Shown one piece after another: positions 23,827 to 34,504 of a stretch of 64,000 nucleotides of DNA. The translations under genes were made by a program, and so were the position numbers. The number at the start of each line of letters is the position of its first letter. Position 1 is the first letter of the stretch. Location: positions 34,126,761-34,190,760 of the forward strand of contig JAPTYO010000008.1 in NCBI GenBank assembly GCA_036873135.1, read 5' to 3'. The notes beneath the pieces were generated by a model. That model was not told where the DNA came from and did not search any database. It was given only the letters and a program-made list of their open reading frames with translations. This DNA comes from Clarkia xantiana subsp. parviflora (lineage: Eukaryota > Streptophyta > Magnoliopsida > Myrtales > Onagraceae).

Positions 23827-23843
23827 TGGCGCCGTCTGTGGGA
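23827..23843 (+). promoter_or_regulatory. A1 primer-binding site (tRNA-Asp type)
   Basis: TGGCGCCGTCTGTGGG starts one base after the LTR. Its first nine bases (TGGCGCCGT) are complementary to the CCA-tailed 3' end of tRNA-Asp as encoded at 4710-4780; beyond that it diverges. Confidence 0.75.
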
Positions 23844-23863
23844 AACGTAACGAAAAGCCAAAA

Positions 23864-25255
23864 ATGACTTCTACTCGTTCAATGGCGGCTGGCAAGCAGA
23901 AAAAGCAAGGACAATCCGGTGGTTCCCGTCACCCTGCTGGAACTCTGAATTCAGGGCTGCCGGAGCGTGCTGTGGACCAAAATCCCCCTGCTGAGGTTTC
24001 CCGAACAGGGGGGCACAATGAAGTTCCTGAGGATACTGCTCAACACCAAGAGATTAGGGAGGAGGATGCTCCTCCAAACGCGTATTTGACGAAGGCTGTG
24101 GCGGATGCCATGCCGATGTTCTTGAAGGCCATGGAGGCTCTCCTAGAGCGTAGAGAGGCTGCCAAGAAGGAGGAGGTGCCTCCGCCGAGGGAGGATCAGA
24201 ATGTACAGGAGGCCCAACCCAGAAACCGGGACAAGGGCAAGGAGCCCGCTTAGTCGGAGCGATTTGTAATCGATGGGCCTGGACCGGTGCAGCATAGGAC
24301 TATTCCCCTTAATGGTCCCATCACCCCCGACCAGGTGGTGAAGATCGTGAAAATTTGCATGGGGGATCAGAAGCAGATGATGTCGGAACTGAGGGATCGA
24401 TCCACCCATCCCTTTGTTCCCCGATTGATAGACACCCTCGCCCCGCCAGGGCTGGGTATCCCCACAATTAAGGAGTATGATGGCGAGGGAGATCCAGTTC
24501 GCCATGTCCAGAAGCATGTCATGGCCTGTTTGGGCAGAGCCCCCGATGATGATACCGTGTGTGTGCTGTTCCCGGCCACATTGGGAGAAAGGGCCCTGAC
24601 GTGGTTCTTCAGCCTGCCCCCAGGATGCATTTCCAGCTGGGCTGATATGCACGACCGTTTTATTCAGCAGTACCAGGGTCGTCGGCGCCTCTTGAAGAGC
24701 GTGAGGTCCCTAGCCCAGGTGGTGCAGAGGCCCGACGAATCGCTGGCACATTATTACCAGCGGTACACTGCTAGCGTGGCCGAGATCGATGAGGAGATAT
24801 CGGAGGGAGAGACTATCCGTACCTTCCTTCGGAACCTGACAGCCCCCTATGGTTCCGATCTGATGCATAGTGTGGCCGCGAAGGCCGTGTGGAGCATGGA
24901 GGCGTTGCAGACGAGGGTAAAGCAGCAAATCGATGTGCAGGAGTCGAAGATAGCTGCTGGAGAGCTTGATCCTCCGAAGTCAAATAAGGGGAAGCAGTCG
25001 TTCAAACCATTGGATGGCCATAAGCGGAAGGATAAATCCGAGGGCAGTCGGAGTCGATGCCGTTCTGATCGAAGGGAGGACAGGCGTCTCCCGAGGAAGG
25101 ACAAGCGGGAGGACTATCACATTCCTCTCAATAGTTCCATGGCTGAGGTCTTAACTGTGATGGATCGACAGGGTATCTCCAGGTACCCCCCCGAAAAAGA
25201 AAGGAGAATTTTTGGGAGCTCGCACCGATCGTTACTGTCGGTTCCACCGCGCTAG
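23864..25255 (+). pseudogene. gag: A1 gag (amber stop and frameshift)
   Basis: The frame starts MTSTRSMAAGKQKKQ at 23864. An amber codon at 24251-24253 replaces what is CAG in A2. It continues through the capsid-like core (about 24400-24950: IKEYDGEGDPVRHVQKH, LFPATLGERALTWFFSLPPG, FIQQYQGRRRLLKSVRSL), the retrotransposon-gag family. Near 25195-25210 a small indel shifts the frame, so the zinc-knuckle-like CRFHRASGHDTNHC and the arginine-serine tract lie in the next frame. The gag would form the particle shell and bind element RNA. A2 carries the intact order, which supports these breaks as lesions in A1. Confidence 0.9.
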
Positions 25256-26135
25256 CGGTCACGACACTAATCATTGTCGGGAGTTGAAGAAGGAGATTGA
25301 AAAGCTGATCCAGAAGGGGAAGCTTAAGGAGTTTGTGGCTGAGAGGCCGTGTCGATCCCGCTACCGATCTCGATCGCGGTCCCGTTCCCGATCCCGCGAT
25401 CGGTCCCCAAGGAAGAAGAAATCAGAGCCGGAGTCTTCTGGTGCCCGTAAGGAGAAGCGGGGCACCATTAATGTGATTCATGGAGGATTGGCAGCAGGAG
25501 GTGATACTACAACCTCTCAGGCGGTCTATGCCTCTAGAATTTTCGCTGCTGTGGTGCTGGGCAAGAGGTCCCGATCCTGGACCGCGAAGGAAGAGATGGT
25601 GATTTCCTTTTCAGCGGAGGACCTGGTAGGTGTGGAGACTCCACACGATGATGCTTTGGTCGTTACCCTGGACGTGGATGGGTACGAGATGAAGCGAATT
25701 TTGATCGACGGAGGAAGCTCCTCCGATATTCTGTTTATGGATGCGCTGGAGGCCATGGGGAGAACGAAGAAGGACCTGAAGCAAGTGAACTTTCCGATGG
25801 TTGGATTCTCTGGTTCTACCTCCTATCCGTTGGGAATGATCACCTTACCAGTGGAGTTCGGTAGTGGGTGGAAAATGGAAAGGAGGAATGTGGAGTTCGT
25901 GGTGGTTGAGTCCGCGGGAACCTATAATGCGATTATCGGGAGAACTACCATCAACCCGCTGATGGCAGTTGCCTTGACTGTTCACCAGAAGATGAAGTTC
26001 CCGACTGACCACGGAGTCGGGGAGGTCAAGGGCAACCAAGTGGCTTCCAGGAGATGCTATGTTAATGCCACCCGAAGGAAAAGACGGGAGGCTATGACTA
26101 TCCTCCAAACCGATGCTGATCCCAGAGAGGATTGA
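25212..26135 (+). pseudogene. A1 gag C-terminus and aspartic protease (truncated)
   Basis: The frame opens with the zinc-knuckle-like segment (C-x2-H-x4-H-x4-C, about 25230-25275), followed by an RS-repeat tract (about 25351-25410) and the protease with active site LIDGGSSSDILF (about 25698-25735). A second conserved block, NAIIGRTTINPL, follows (about 25928-25960). The frame stops at 26135 because about 90 bp joining protease to reverse transcriptase in A2 is missing. The protease cleaves the polyprotein in the particle. Confidence 0.88.
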
Positions 26136-27000
26136 TCAAGAGGGCCCGAGAATTGATCAAGCTGCTGAAGGAGTTCAAGGAGCTGTTTGCCTGGTCCCCG
26201 AGTGATATTCCAGGTATCAGCCCTGACGTGATTGTACATGAATTGAAGATTGACCCCGCAATCAAGCCTATTGCGCAGAAGAGGCGTCCGATGGGCGCAG
26301 ACAAGAGAATCATGATCCAACAGGAGGTGGGCAGGTTGCTCGACGCTGGATTTATCAAGGAGCTCCGATTCCAGACTTGGGTCGCCAACCCGGTCCTAGT
26401 GAAGAAGAGCAATGGGAAATGGCGGATGTGTGTTGATTTCCGCGACTTGAATAAGGCTTGCCCGAAGGATTGTTACCCGCTTCCGAGGATCGACCAGTTG
26501 GTGGATGCTACGTTGGGACATGAATTGTTGAGCTTCATGGATGCTTACTCTGGCTATAATCAGATCAAGATGGCTAAGGAGGATGCCCCCCACACTGCCT
26601 TTTATGCTGATAGCGACATCTATCACTACGATGTCATGCCCTTTGGATTGATTAATGCCGGGGCAACTTATCAAAGGATGGTGAACAAGCTCTTCGGGGA
26701 TATGCTGGGGAAAACCATGGAGGCTTAAGTGGACGATATGCTGGTAAAGTCTCGACAGGCTGAAGATCATGTAAGCAACTTGGCGGTGGCGTTTGAGCGG
26801 ATGAGGCATCATCAAGTTCGTTTGAACCCAGCCAAATGCGCCTTTGGAGTGCACTCGGGGAAGTTTTTGGGCTTTATGGTAAGCCAAAGGGGAATTGAGG
26901 TGAACCCCGAGAAGCTGAGGGCAATCGAGGAGATGCAGTCTCCGACAAATCATCGGGAGGTGCAAGTACTGAATGGCCAACTAGCCGCAATGAATCGCTT
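26132..27000 (+). pseudogene. A1 reverse transcriptase, catalytic Tyr changed to stop
   Basis: Contains the Ty3/gypsy RT blocks NPVLVKKSNGKWRMCVDFRD, KDCYPLPRIDQLVDA, FMDAYSGYNQIKMA and MPFGLINAGATYQRMVN. The catalytic block reads stop-VDDM at 26726-26740, where A2 has YVDDM: the tyrosine codon TAT is TAA here. The frame reopens and continues into RNase H (frame 26729-27484). RT copies the element RNA into DNA; this copy cannot make it in one piece. Confidence 0.93.
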
Positions 27001-27484
27001 CCTGTCTAAGGCAAGTGACCGATCCATGTCATTTTTTGAAGTACTGAGGGCCAACAAGAAGTTCGAGTGGACTGCCAAGTGTGAAGAGGCATTCCAAGCA
27101 CTCAAGCAGCACCTCCGCACCCTTCCGCCATTGGCAAAACCGATTCCAGGCGAGCCGCTCTATCTATTTATGGCTGTTTCTGAGTTTGCTATTAGCTCTG
27201 TGTTAGTGAAGATTGTCGAGGGTAACCAAGTCCCCGTTTATTATGTAAGCAAGGCGTTTGCCAAATCTGAAATGAATTACCCCGCCGTTGAGAAGTATCT
27301 TTTTGCGTTGATCATTACTGCTCGGAAGTTGAGGCCTTACTTCCATGCGCATGAGATTACTGTGTTGACGAATCAGCCTTTGAAGCATTTTTTGAACCGA
27401 CCTAATGCGTCGGGGAGATTAGTAAAATGGGCAGTTGAGCTTAGTGAGTTCCGCATTCACTTTGCTCTGAGAACGGCCATCTAA
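27001..27484 (+). pseudogene. A1 RNase H (first domain)
   Basis: Follows RT without a gap. Typical blocks are EPLYLFMAVSEFAISSVL, VYYVSKAF, YPAVEKYLFALIITARKLRPYF and VLTNQPLKHFLNRP. It stops at 27482-27484 (TAA) where A2 has AAA. In Tat elements this domain is the original RNase H, followed by a second acquired one. Confidence 0.85.
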
Positions 27485-27493
27485 GGTCAGGCG

Positions 27494-28239
27494 TTGTCGG
27501 ATTTCATAGCAGAGTCTACAGCCCCCGATCTGGAAGAAGCGGGTTCTGTAGAGGGGGCAACCATGGAGGTCCCGATAGCAGAGCAACCAGAAATGGCGGA
27601 GCAATCAGAACAGCCAAATGAGGAAATACTTGGGAAATGTACACTGATGGCTCTTCGAGTTCAGACGGATCAGGAGCAGGGTTTGTATTGATACCACCTG
27701 GCGGAGGCGAGCCCCTTCGATATGCTTTGGCCTTAACGTTTAGGGCCACCAACAATGAAGCTGAGTATGAGGCTCTTATCACAGGCCTCAAAATTGCCAA
27801 AGGTACGGGAGTTGGTCATTTAAGGGTGAAATGTGACGCTGGTCTGATTGTGAATCAAGTCCAAGGACGATATGAGGCAAAGAACCCGGTGATGAGAAAG
27901 TACCTTCATGAGGTGCAAGTCTTGAAGGAGGGTTTCAAAAGTTTCGATATTGAGGCAATCCCGAGGGAGAAAAATGCGGAAGCAGATGCCTTGAGCAAAT
28001 TTGCCTTGGGGGCACCCCTCGAGGAAAATCGGAAGGTGCACTTCTTGGAGAGGGTGATCTTGTCGACTACCGATCCATCGGAGGTGTGTGCCATTGAAGC
28101 AGGATCGGAGGAAGAGCCCACTTGGATGACCCCGATAGTCGCGTACCTGACCACGGGGGCAGTCCCCGATGATAAAGTAGCAGCTGACAGGATACGTCGG
28201 ATCGCGGTTAATTACGTGGTGGTGGACAATCAACTATAA
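27494..28239 (+). pseudogene. A1 second (archaeal-type) RNase H
   Basis: A linker (27494-27640) leads to YTDGSSSSDGSGAG (about 27640-27680), the first acidic block of the extra RNase H, then NNEAEYEALITGL and VKCDAGLIVNQV, and EADALSKFA. A one-base loss near 27632 shifts the frame compared with A2, and a TAA at 28237-28239 replaces TAC. Presence of this domain between RNase H and integrase is the hallmark of the Tat lineage. Confidence 0.88.
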
Positions 28240-29358
28240 AAAAAGGGGTGGTTCTCAACTCCTTACTTGAAATGTGTAGTTGAGCCCGACGCAAATCGAA
28301 TCCTTAGGGAGGTGCACGAAGGGGTCGCGGCTTGTCACGAAGGGGCCCGATCCATTGCGAGGAAAGTGCTGAATTTGGGCTATTACTGGCCTTCGATGAG
28401 CAAGGAGGCGACGATGTTAGTCCGATCTTGTGACGCGTGCCAGAGGTATGCCCCGAATATCGTGGCTCCGGGTGCTAATCTAACGTCCATCAAGAGTGCT
28501 TGGCCCTTCGCGCAGTGGGGTATCGACTTGGTGGGACCCCTCCCACAAGCAAAAGGTCAGTGTAAATATTTGCTTGTAGCCATTGATTATTTCTCAAAAT
28601 GGATAGAGGCTAAGGCATTGGCCAAGACAACGGGGAACCAAATCGTCAAGTTTCTCCAGACCCATATCATATCCCGATACGGGATCCCCAAGGTGGTGAT
28701 CAGCGATAATGGCCCTCCGTTCAACGGGGCCCAGTGGAAGGAGTACTTGGAGGAACTGAAAATTGAGAATCGGACAGCCTCTGTCCGTCATGCTCAAACC
28801 AATGGGCAAGTGGAGTCAGCCAACAAAACCGTGATGGATGGCCTGAAGAAAAGGGTCTATGCCTTGAAGGGTAAATGACTGGACGAGCTGGAAAACGTAC
28901 TTTGGGCTGTTAGAACAACACCCAAAAGATCGACCGGGGAGACTCCATTTGGCCTCATCTATGGCACGGAGGCAGTTGCTCCCGTCGAAATAGCTGTGGC
29001 ATCCCATCGGACGAGGTATTACGAACCTCTGTCGAATGATGAAATGAGGCGTTTGGACTTGGACTTGGTCGAAGAGAAGAGGCGGAGTGCTGAGGAGGTC
29101 CAGGCTCGGATGCGCTTGGCAACGGCCCGATATTATAATCGACGAGTCAAGTCTCGACAGTTCTTTGTCGGGGAACTGGTGTGGCGTCGGAACGAATTTA
29201 CCTTTTTGGATCGGATCAACAAGATGTCGCCAAAATGGGAAGGACCTTATAAGGTCGTGGGGATGCCAGCTCCAAATGCGTACAAGTTGGAAGACCTCGA
29301 TGGCAGAGTATTAAAGCATTCTTTTAGTGGTGAACACTTGAAGAAATGTCATGTTTAA
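28240..29358 (+). pseudogene. A1 integrase (one internal stop)
   Basis: The N-terminal HHCC zinc finger (VHEGVAACHEG ... CDACQ, about 28310-28443) precedes the DDE core: GIDLVGPLP (about 28520), ISDNGPPF (about 28700) and TNGQVESANK (about 28800). A TGA at 28876-28878 replaces TGG of A2. The C-terminal part (28879-29358) has the GELVWRRN and KWEGPYKV blocks and ends at 29358. No chromodomain is seen after it. Integrase inserts the DNA copy into the genome. Confidence 0.92.
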
Positions 29359-29364
29359 GGTTAA

Positions 29365-29740
29365 GTCGCCTTCAGTGGTGCACGATGTTATTAAGTCGCC
29401 TTAAGTGGTGCACGATGTTATTAAGTCTCCTTAAGTGGTGCACGATGTTATTAAGTCGCCTTAAGTGGTGCACGATGTTATTAAGTCGCCTTAAGTGGTG
29501 CAAACTATCTATCGTTTGATTCAATGTAAGTAGATTTTAAGCCATCAGTGAATAAAGAGGTTGCTTCCAATCAGATTGTTCTTAGATTTATTCTAAGTGT
29601 TGTTAAGTCGCCTTAAGTGGTGCAAGTTACTAAGTCGCCTTAAGTGGTGCAAGTTGTTAAGTCGCCTTAAGTGGTGCACGATATTAAGTCACCTTAAGTG
29701 GTGTGGGTAAAATGTCTTAAGTGACGCAATCACCTTAAGT
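29365..29740 (+). repeat. 30-bp tandem array after A1 pol
   Basis: TAAGTCGCCTTAAGTGGTGC units recur about ten times in two blocks (29365-29505 and 29605-29740), separated by a unique piece. The array lies between the 3' ends of the plus-strand pol and the minus-strand antisense gene. Confidence 0.9.
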
Positions 29741-29838
29741 GGTGCAGTGATAATCAGAACCAAAAAAGATTTGATATTATAAAAATCTGCGAGGTTCACG
29801 ATAAAGGAGGAAATTACAAGGACTATAAAGATAGAGCA

Positions 29839-32674
29839 TTAAACTTGGTCCTTGTCAGCATCGGCGGAAGCAGGATCCACGAGATCTGTGGCAGAAGGCT
29901 CCAAAGGATCGGACCCTTGGAGGTCAGTCGATGAGGGTTCAGCTACTGGAGGGTCAATTATCGGGGGATCAACTGTCGGGAGATCGGCACTTGGAAGCTC
30001 CGCCACGTCTTCAACACCCTCGGGGGTGTTGCCCTCATCACTCTCCTCCGAGAGGTCGAAATACCTCTTCGCAAAGGGGGCGAGAGTCGCAGACTTGTCA
30101 AAGTTAATAGCGTCGCCATATTCCAAATGGAGCTCCTCGACCACATTGAAGAGGGTGTTCTCCACCTTCGCGGTGCAGAATTTCACCGCGTCAGCTTGGA
30201 AGTCCTCAGAGCCCCGATAATCTTCCCGACCCTTGGTTTCACCCTTGGTTTCAGCCTCGGCCAGTTTGGCAGGGACCTCAGCAAGTTCCCGCTCCAGTCT
30301 CGCCTTGGCGTCTTCCAGAGCCTTCTTCTCGAGGACGAGTCTGTCCTGAGCCTCCGCATCCTTTTTCCGCTCCTGCTGCTCCCGCTTCAGCAGCCCCTCG
30401 AAGTCCTGAACCCGCTTTTGGAGGTCCCGAGTCTTTCGATTAAGGATGGCCTGCTCCTTAGCCAATTTCCCCCTCGAAGACTCGGAGGCGGCGAGATCCT
30501 CCTCGAGCTTGGCTACAACCCCGGGAGCCCCCTTGGCCCGCTCCTGCTCCAGAGCCTCCTCGAAGGCCAGAATGTACCCGAAGCAGCGGTTTATGTCCGC
30601 CATCTCCTGTGAAGAAAAGAGGGAAAGGTTAGCACATGAATATCCTGCTTTATTGATTAAAGAGTGAAAATAGGAACATTACCTCCACCCGACGGATAGC
30701 CATTCCACGGATATCCGCGCGGACGTCCTCCGGATCCATGGAGAGCGGAAGCCTCAGAGATGGCAGAACCGAGCCTGCCACCAAATGAAGACCCAGCTCC
30801 GGGTATGTATCACCCTGTCGGAGTTGTACTCCTTGCAGCGTCTGGATCGGGGTCCAGGGAGCCGCCTCCTGGTTGGGGTCGTAGACCTTGTAGAAGCTCC
30901 CGTCCAAGGGGAGAGGAGGAGGACCGACTGGAGTCGTAGATGTGCGCATCTCCGAGTCGCCCTGGGACCCAAAGGGAGTCAAGCTGTGGATGGGCGAATG
31001 CTGCTGCGAAGGAGACGAGGGGGGCAGCCCCCTGGAGGTTGGTTTCAGTGGGGACTGCCTCGTCCCCCGACGATGAATCAAGGCAACGCCCTCGTCTGTC
31101 TCCTCGGAGGAGTCCAGATCTTCCACCCGACGAAACTGATCGCCTGTCTGGGTTTCTCCAGCCCCCGATCCCATCGGGGCAGGAAGTTGAGGGAGACCCT
31201 CTCCAACTGGAGCACCGGAAAGTGGTGCCCATGCTGAAACTCAAGCCCCCGACTGAGTTCCCGAGTGACCTGCACCTGGAGGATAAGATGCTTCAGAAAG
31301 ATAGTCAGGAAGTTGGTCAGGGTCCTTACACCGGATGACGCGCCGAGAGAGGTATTGGTCTGTCCCGTGGTAGTTGTAGTAACCCGCCTTGAGGATGCGG
31401 GGAGTTTCCCCTCGGAGGATGCGTTTAATCTCTTTGATTCTGGCCTCCTTGCTGGAGGGGATTAACTCCTTAGGAACTTGCTTCCTGTACGATTTAATAG
31501 CTAGGCGGAGCTGTTTACCTTCTTCAGCATTCTGGACATTGAAGAGCCTGTCCATCTCCTCTACTCGGGTCCGCTTAGTCCTCTCCGCGGAGGGAGATCC
31601 CGACGAATGAGTGGCCTTCTTTGCCGACTTCCTCTTCCGCGCGGGGCGCTGGACAGCGTCGGTCTCTCCCTGCTTAAGGAGGAGATTGGTCAGCAGTGAT
31701 ACCTTCTTAGCTGCAAACAATGGAAAACAGAGACGTGATCAGAAATATTACCCAAGGAACCATATTGGAGGGGCCGTCGTGGAGTTGACCCCCAGAGATC
31801 GTATCGAGGAGGCGGATCCCGGCCTCCACCAGGTCCCGCTCCTTGAGGGTGTTAGCGTCGAGGGGAGTGTAAGATTCCCCCCAACGGTAAAGCTGGATGC
31901 AGTGAAGGATTTGGAAGTCTTCATCAGAATAGGTATGATAAGCGGGAGGAGAGTCCGCTTCAACCTCCCATCGGGGCCATGGGATAGAACTGTTCTTAAT
32001 GAAGAAGTAGCTCCTCTTCCACCCGCTGTTGTCAGACCCTGTATCAATAAGGAGTCCCCGACCCTTGACAACCTTCCAGGTGTCACTGATCCAACTGCAC
32101 CGGGCAAGCTGCTGCTTATTCCATTTTGGCATCCGAGGATAGAAGGCGCAAACCCCAGCCTCGTTGCACTTCATTCCGTAGAAAGTCCAGAAGAGTTGGA
32201 GGCTGTAAACCCACTTCTTTCGGAAGCAGAGAACTTGAAAAGCATTCCACACGCGGATGGCGTGTGGGGAGAAGGTATTCGGATGCGTCTTTTAATGGGC
32301 GCACATCTCAACCCAATTACCGCAGAAGGGGAATCGGATCCCTGCCGTCTGTCCGGTGGAGACAAATACCTCCCCTGCCTCGGGACGAGTGACCACAGGG
32401 TCGCCCGAGGCACGGTAGCGAGAATAAGGAAGGCGAGGCTCCCAGGTCGAGGTAATGCATCCTTCTCGGAGGGCTGCATCATAGGCAGTCACCGAGATTT
32501 CATTGGAAGCGTAATCGAAGTTGAAGGGTTTTCTCCCCTCAGAACTGGATCCGCTGTCTGAAAATTAGCCATGGCAGGAAAAGGCGTGGTGGGTTTTCGG
32601 AAAAATACACGCAAACTGATCAAAAACAAATGAAAGGCTACGCTAATATCAGAAAAGGAAGTCTTACCAGACAT
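29839..32674 (-). pseudogene. A1 antisense gene: four-exon gypsy-type domain protein with coiled coil, two premature stops
   Basis: Minus-strand exons fit as 32674-32668, 32557-31790, 31710-30683 and 30606-29839. GT-AG introns are 110, 79 and 76 nt, and the phases agree to give 857 codons including the stop. Exon 2 has a segment (GIRFPFCGNWVE ... IRVWNAFQVLC) that I recall from the 'putative gypsy type transposon' family (PF04195-like), then FYPRMPKW and PRWEVEADSPP. Exon 3 is basic then proline-rich; exon 4 is a long charged coiled coil (EEALEQERAKG ... LERELAEVPAKLAEAE). In-frame stops lie at 32294-32292 (TAA) and 31243-31241 (TGA). The 79-nt intron has the weakest donor. Antisense genes between pol and the 3' LTR are known in some Tat/Grande-type elements; function is unknown. 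Confidence 0.75.
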
Positions 32675-32831
32675 GATGAATCGAAGCGAAAAGGATGATC
32701 TTAACGGTTGCCGGAAAGCTGATTGGAAAACAGGAAGCCGAAGAAGAAATTGTGCTTTCGAAATTGCAGAGGTTTTGAAATCGCAGAGAGTGAAACGGTA
32801 AAAGAGAAAGAATAACAGTGCCCAGAATTAG

Positions 32832-32842
32832 GGTTTTATAGG
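32832..32842 (-). promoter_or_regulatory. TATA box of the A1 antisense gene
   Basis: CCTATAAAACC on the minus strand is about 160 bases upstream of the antisense ATG. It is followed by a pyrimidine-rich leader (CTTTCTCTTTTACC), as expected of a pol II core promoter inside the element, independent of the LTRs. Confidence 0.55.
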
Positions 32843-33198
32843 GGAAGGGACAGTCGAAGGGACATTCTAATCTGGACCGTTGAAGGCGAAACGTTTCAAT
32901 CCGAGCCGTTGAGATAAAATGGGGCAGAAGGGAAAGAGACGTTAATGATGAAACGGCCTGAAAAGTGCTTTTTCAGAAAAATCAGGCACGGGTGCCAAAA
33001 CCGTCGCTTCGTCACCCGCTGCATTTAATGGCCGAGTAACCGAGGAGTCTTCTCGGATTTGGTGACTATCCTCGAGGTATCGAGGAATCGTGGACGAGAA
33101 GATCTGTGTCAATGAATTTTGTCAAGGGAAAAGCCTCCGATACCGATATCGGAAGGTCGGGAGTTTAAAGACACGACGAACTGTAAGTCCCTCATGTC

Positions 33199-33209
33199 TT
33201 GGGGGCAAA
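33199..33209 (+). other. A1 polypurine tract
   Basis: TTGGGGGCAAA sits directly before the TGATGGG start of the 3' LTR. Confidence 0.8.
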
Positions 33210-33721
33210 TGATGGGTTTCGCTATAGCCGTTAGGCCCTTTAACGACGAGTAAACGGTGAATAGGCCCACTGGGCCCTAAAAGAGGTCAAGAAGACCAAT
33301 GCGAAGGGTCCTGACAAGAGGAGTCCCGATGGTGAAGGGTCCCGACAAGGTCGGTCCCGATATGCGAGCTGGACGCTCCCGATGAGATGCCTTTAAGTAG
33401 GCCCCGTTGAGATGCCTTTAAGTAGGCCTCGATGTTGAATCCCTGAGAATGTTGGCCCTGTCACGATGACGAGGGGCCCCGAGCGGTGACCAAATGAGAT
33501 AACTCTGGAGTCCCCGATACTGGTCGGGACTTGCTATCAGAGGTTGAGGCCGAGAAACACGCCCACTATCAGAGTAGTGGCCGAGATAACCGGAACGTAG
33601 GCTAACCGCCCCAGCGGTTCATCAGGTAACTGAAGTAACTCCTCTCCTATAAAAAGGCAGAAGTTACCTCAGATCAAGAACACATTGACATACTCATACT
33701 CTTGCTTGCCAGTTTCATCGA
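33210..33721 (+). repeat. A1 3' LTR, left piece
   Basis: Matches the 5' LTR to the point ...CAGTTTCATCGA, where element B begins. Carries an intact TATAAAAA box (33648-33655). Confidence 0.93.
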
Positions 33722-33879
33722 TGATGGATATACGCCCAATTTGAACCCGTTGACTTCCGAATCGTTATATTTTTATCACCCCGTTAATGATTGTAAATCG
33801 AAACTTCAACTCGAACACTTCGCGAAAACACCAACGGCCCGGACGAGGCCGAAGCGCTCGTCCGGCCGAGTCAAACTCA

Positions 33880-34095
33880 CCTAGGTGAGGTTGGGTGGCC
33901 ACACCCGACCTCCCCTAGGGGAGATCGGGTGGACCAACCCGATCTCTCCTAGGAGAGATCGGGTCGGCCAACCCGATCTCCCCTAGGGGAGATCGGGTCG
34001 GCCAACCCGATCTCCCCTAGGGGGGATAGGGTTGGCCAACCCTATCTCCCCTAGGAGGGGTTGGGTGGCCTCACCCAACCCCTACCCTTGGGGGT
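33880..34095. repeat. Palindromic array in B LTR
   Basis: Tandem units of about 35 bp centred on CCTAGG, each self-complementary (for example ACCCGATCTCCCCT with AGGGGAGATCGGGT). Folded as RNA or single-stranded DNA this would give strong cruciforms. Confidence 0.85.
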
Positions 34096-34504
34096 CGGAT
34101 TTTCCTCCCCCCCAAGGGCCCCGGCACCATTTTTTGGACTCCCATACTCGGTTTATTCCGCCTACCTTCTCCGTATCCTAAGGTCTTAATTATGTGTTTA
34201 AAGGATAATTAATTGTGTTTAAAAGTTAACGATGTCATTAAGCTACCTTAATGACACCGTTGCCTATAAATACAACTCCTCCACTATTCATTTGATCATC
34301 TGGGCAAGTGGCATAATTTGGCTCTGACATCTCTCTAGCTTTATCTCTCTAAAACCGTACTGACTTAGGCATCGGAGAGGGTTCATCTGGCACCACCCCC
34401 CCTCTGTGCCTGGTATTGCCCCTCTTGCAGGGTGGCAAGGAGAAGAGAGCCAAGGAAGCAGAAGAGCATAGAGCAGAAGGACAAGCCCCAGGGGGTAAGA
34501 AGTA

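Noticed and set aside
24143..24652. Long minus-strand frames opposite gag and pol (also 26396-26980, 62377-62847)
   Set aside because: They mirror the well-supported plus-strand gag-pol codons and contain no domain. The antisense gene at 29839-32674 differs because nothing codes opposite it and it has splice sites and its own domain.
31711..31751. Alternative 41-nt intron with a better donor (GGGTAATA) in the antisense gene
   Set aside because: Too short for a plant intron and breaks the reading phase; the 79-nt choice keeps phase although its donor is weaker.
31611..32561. 316-codon plus-strand frame in A1
   Set aside because: It lies opposite the antisense gene's exons and changes nothing when read; no retroelement domain, so it is the shadow.
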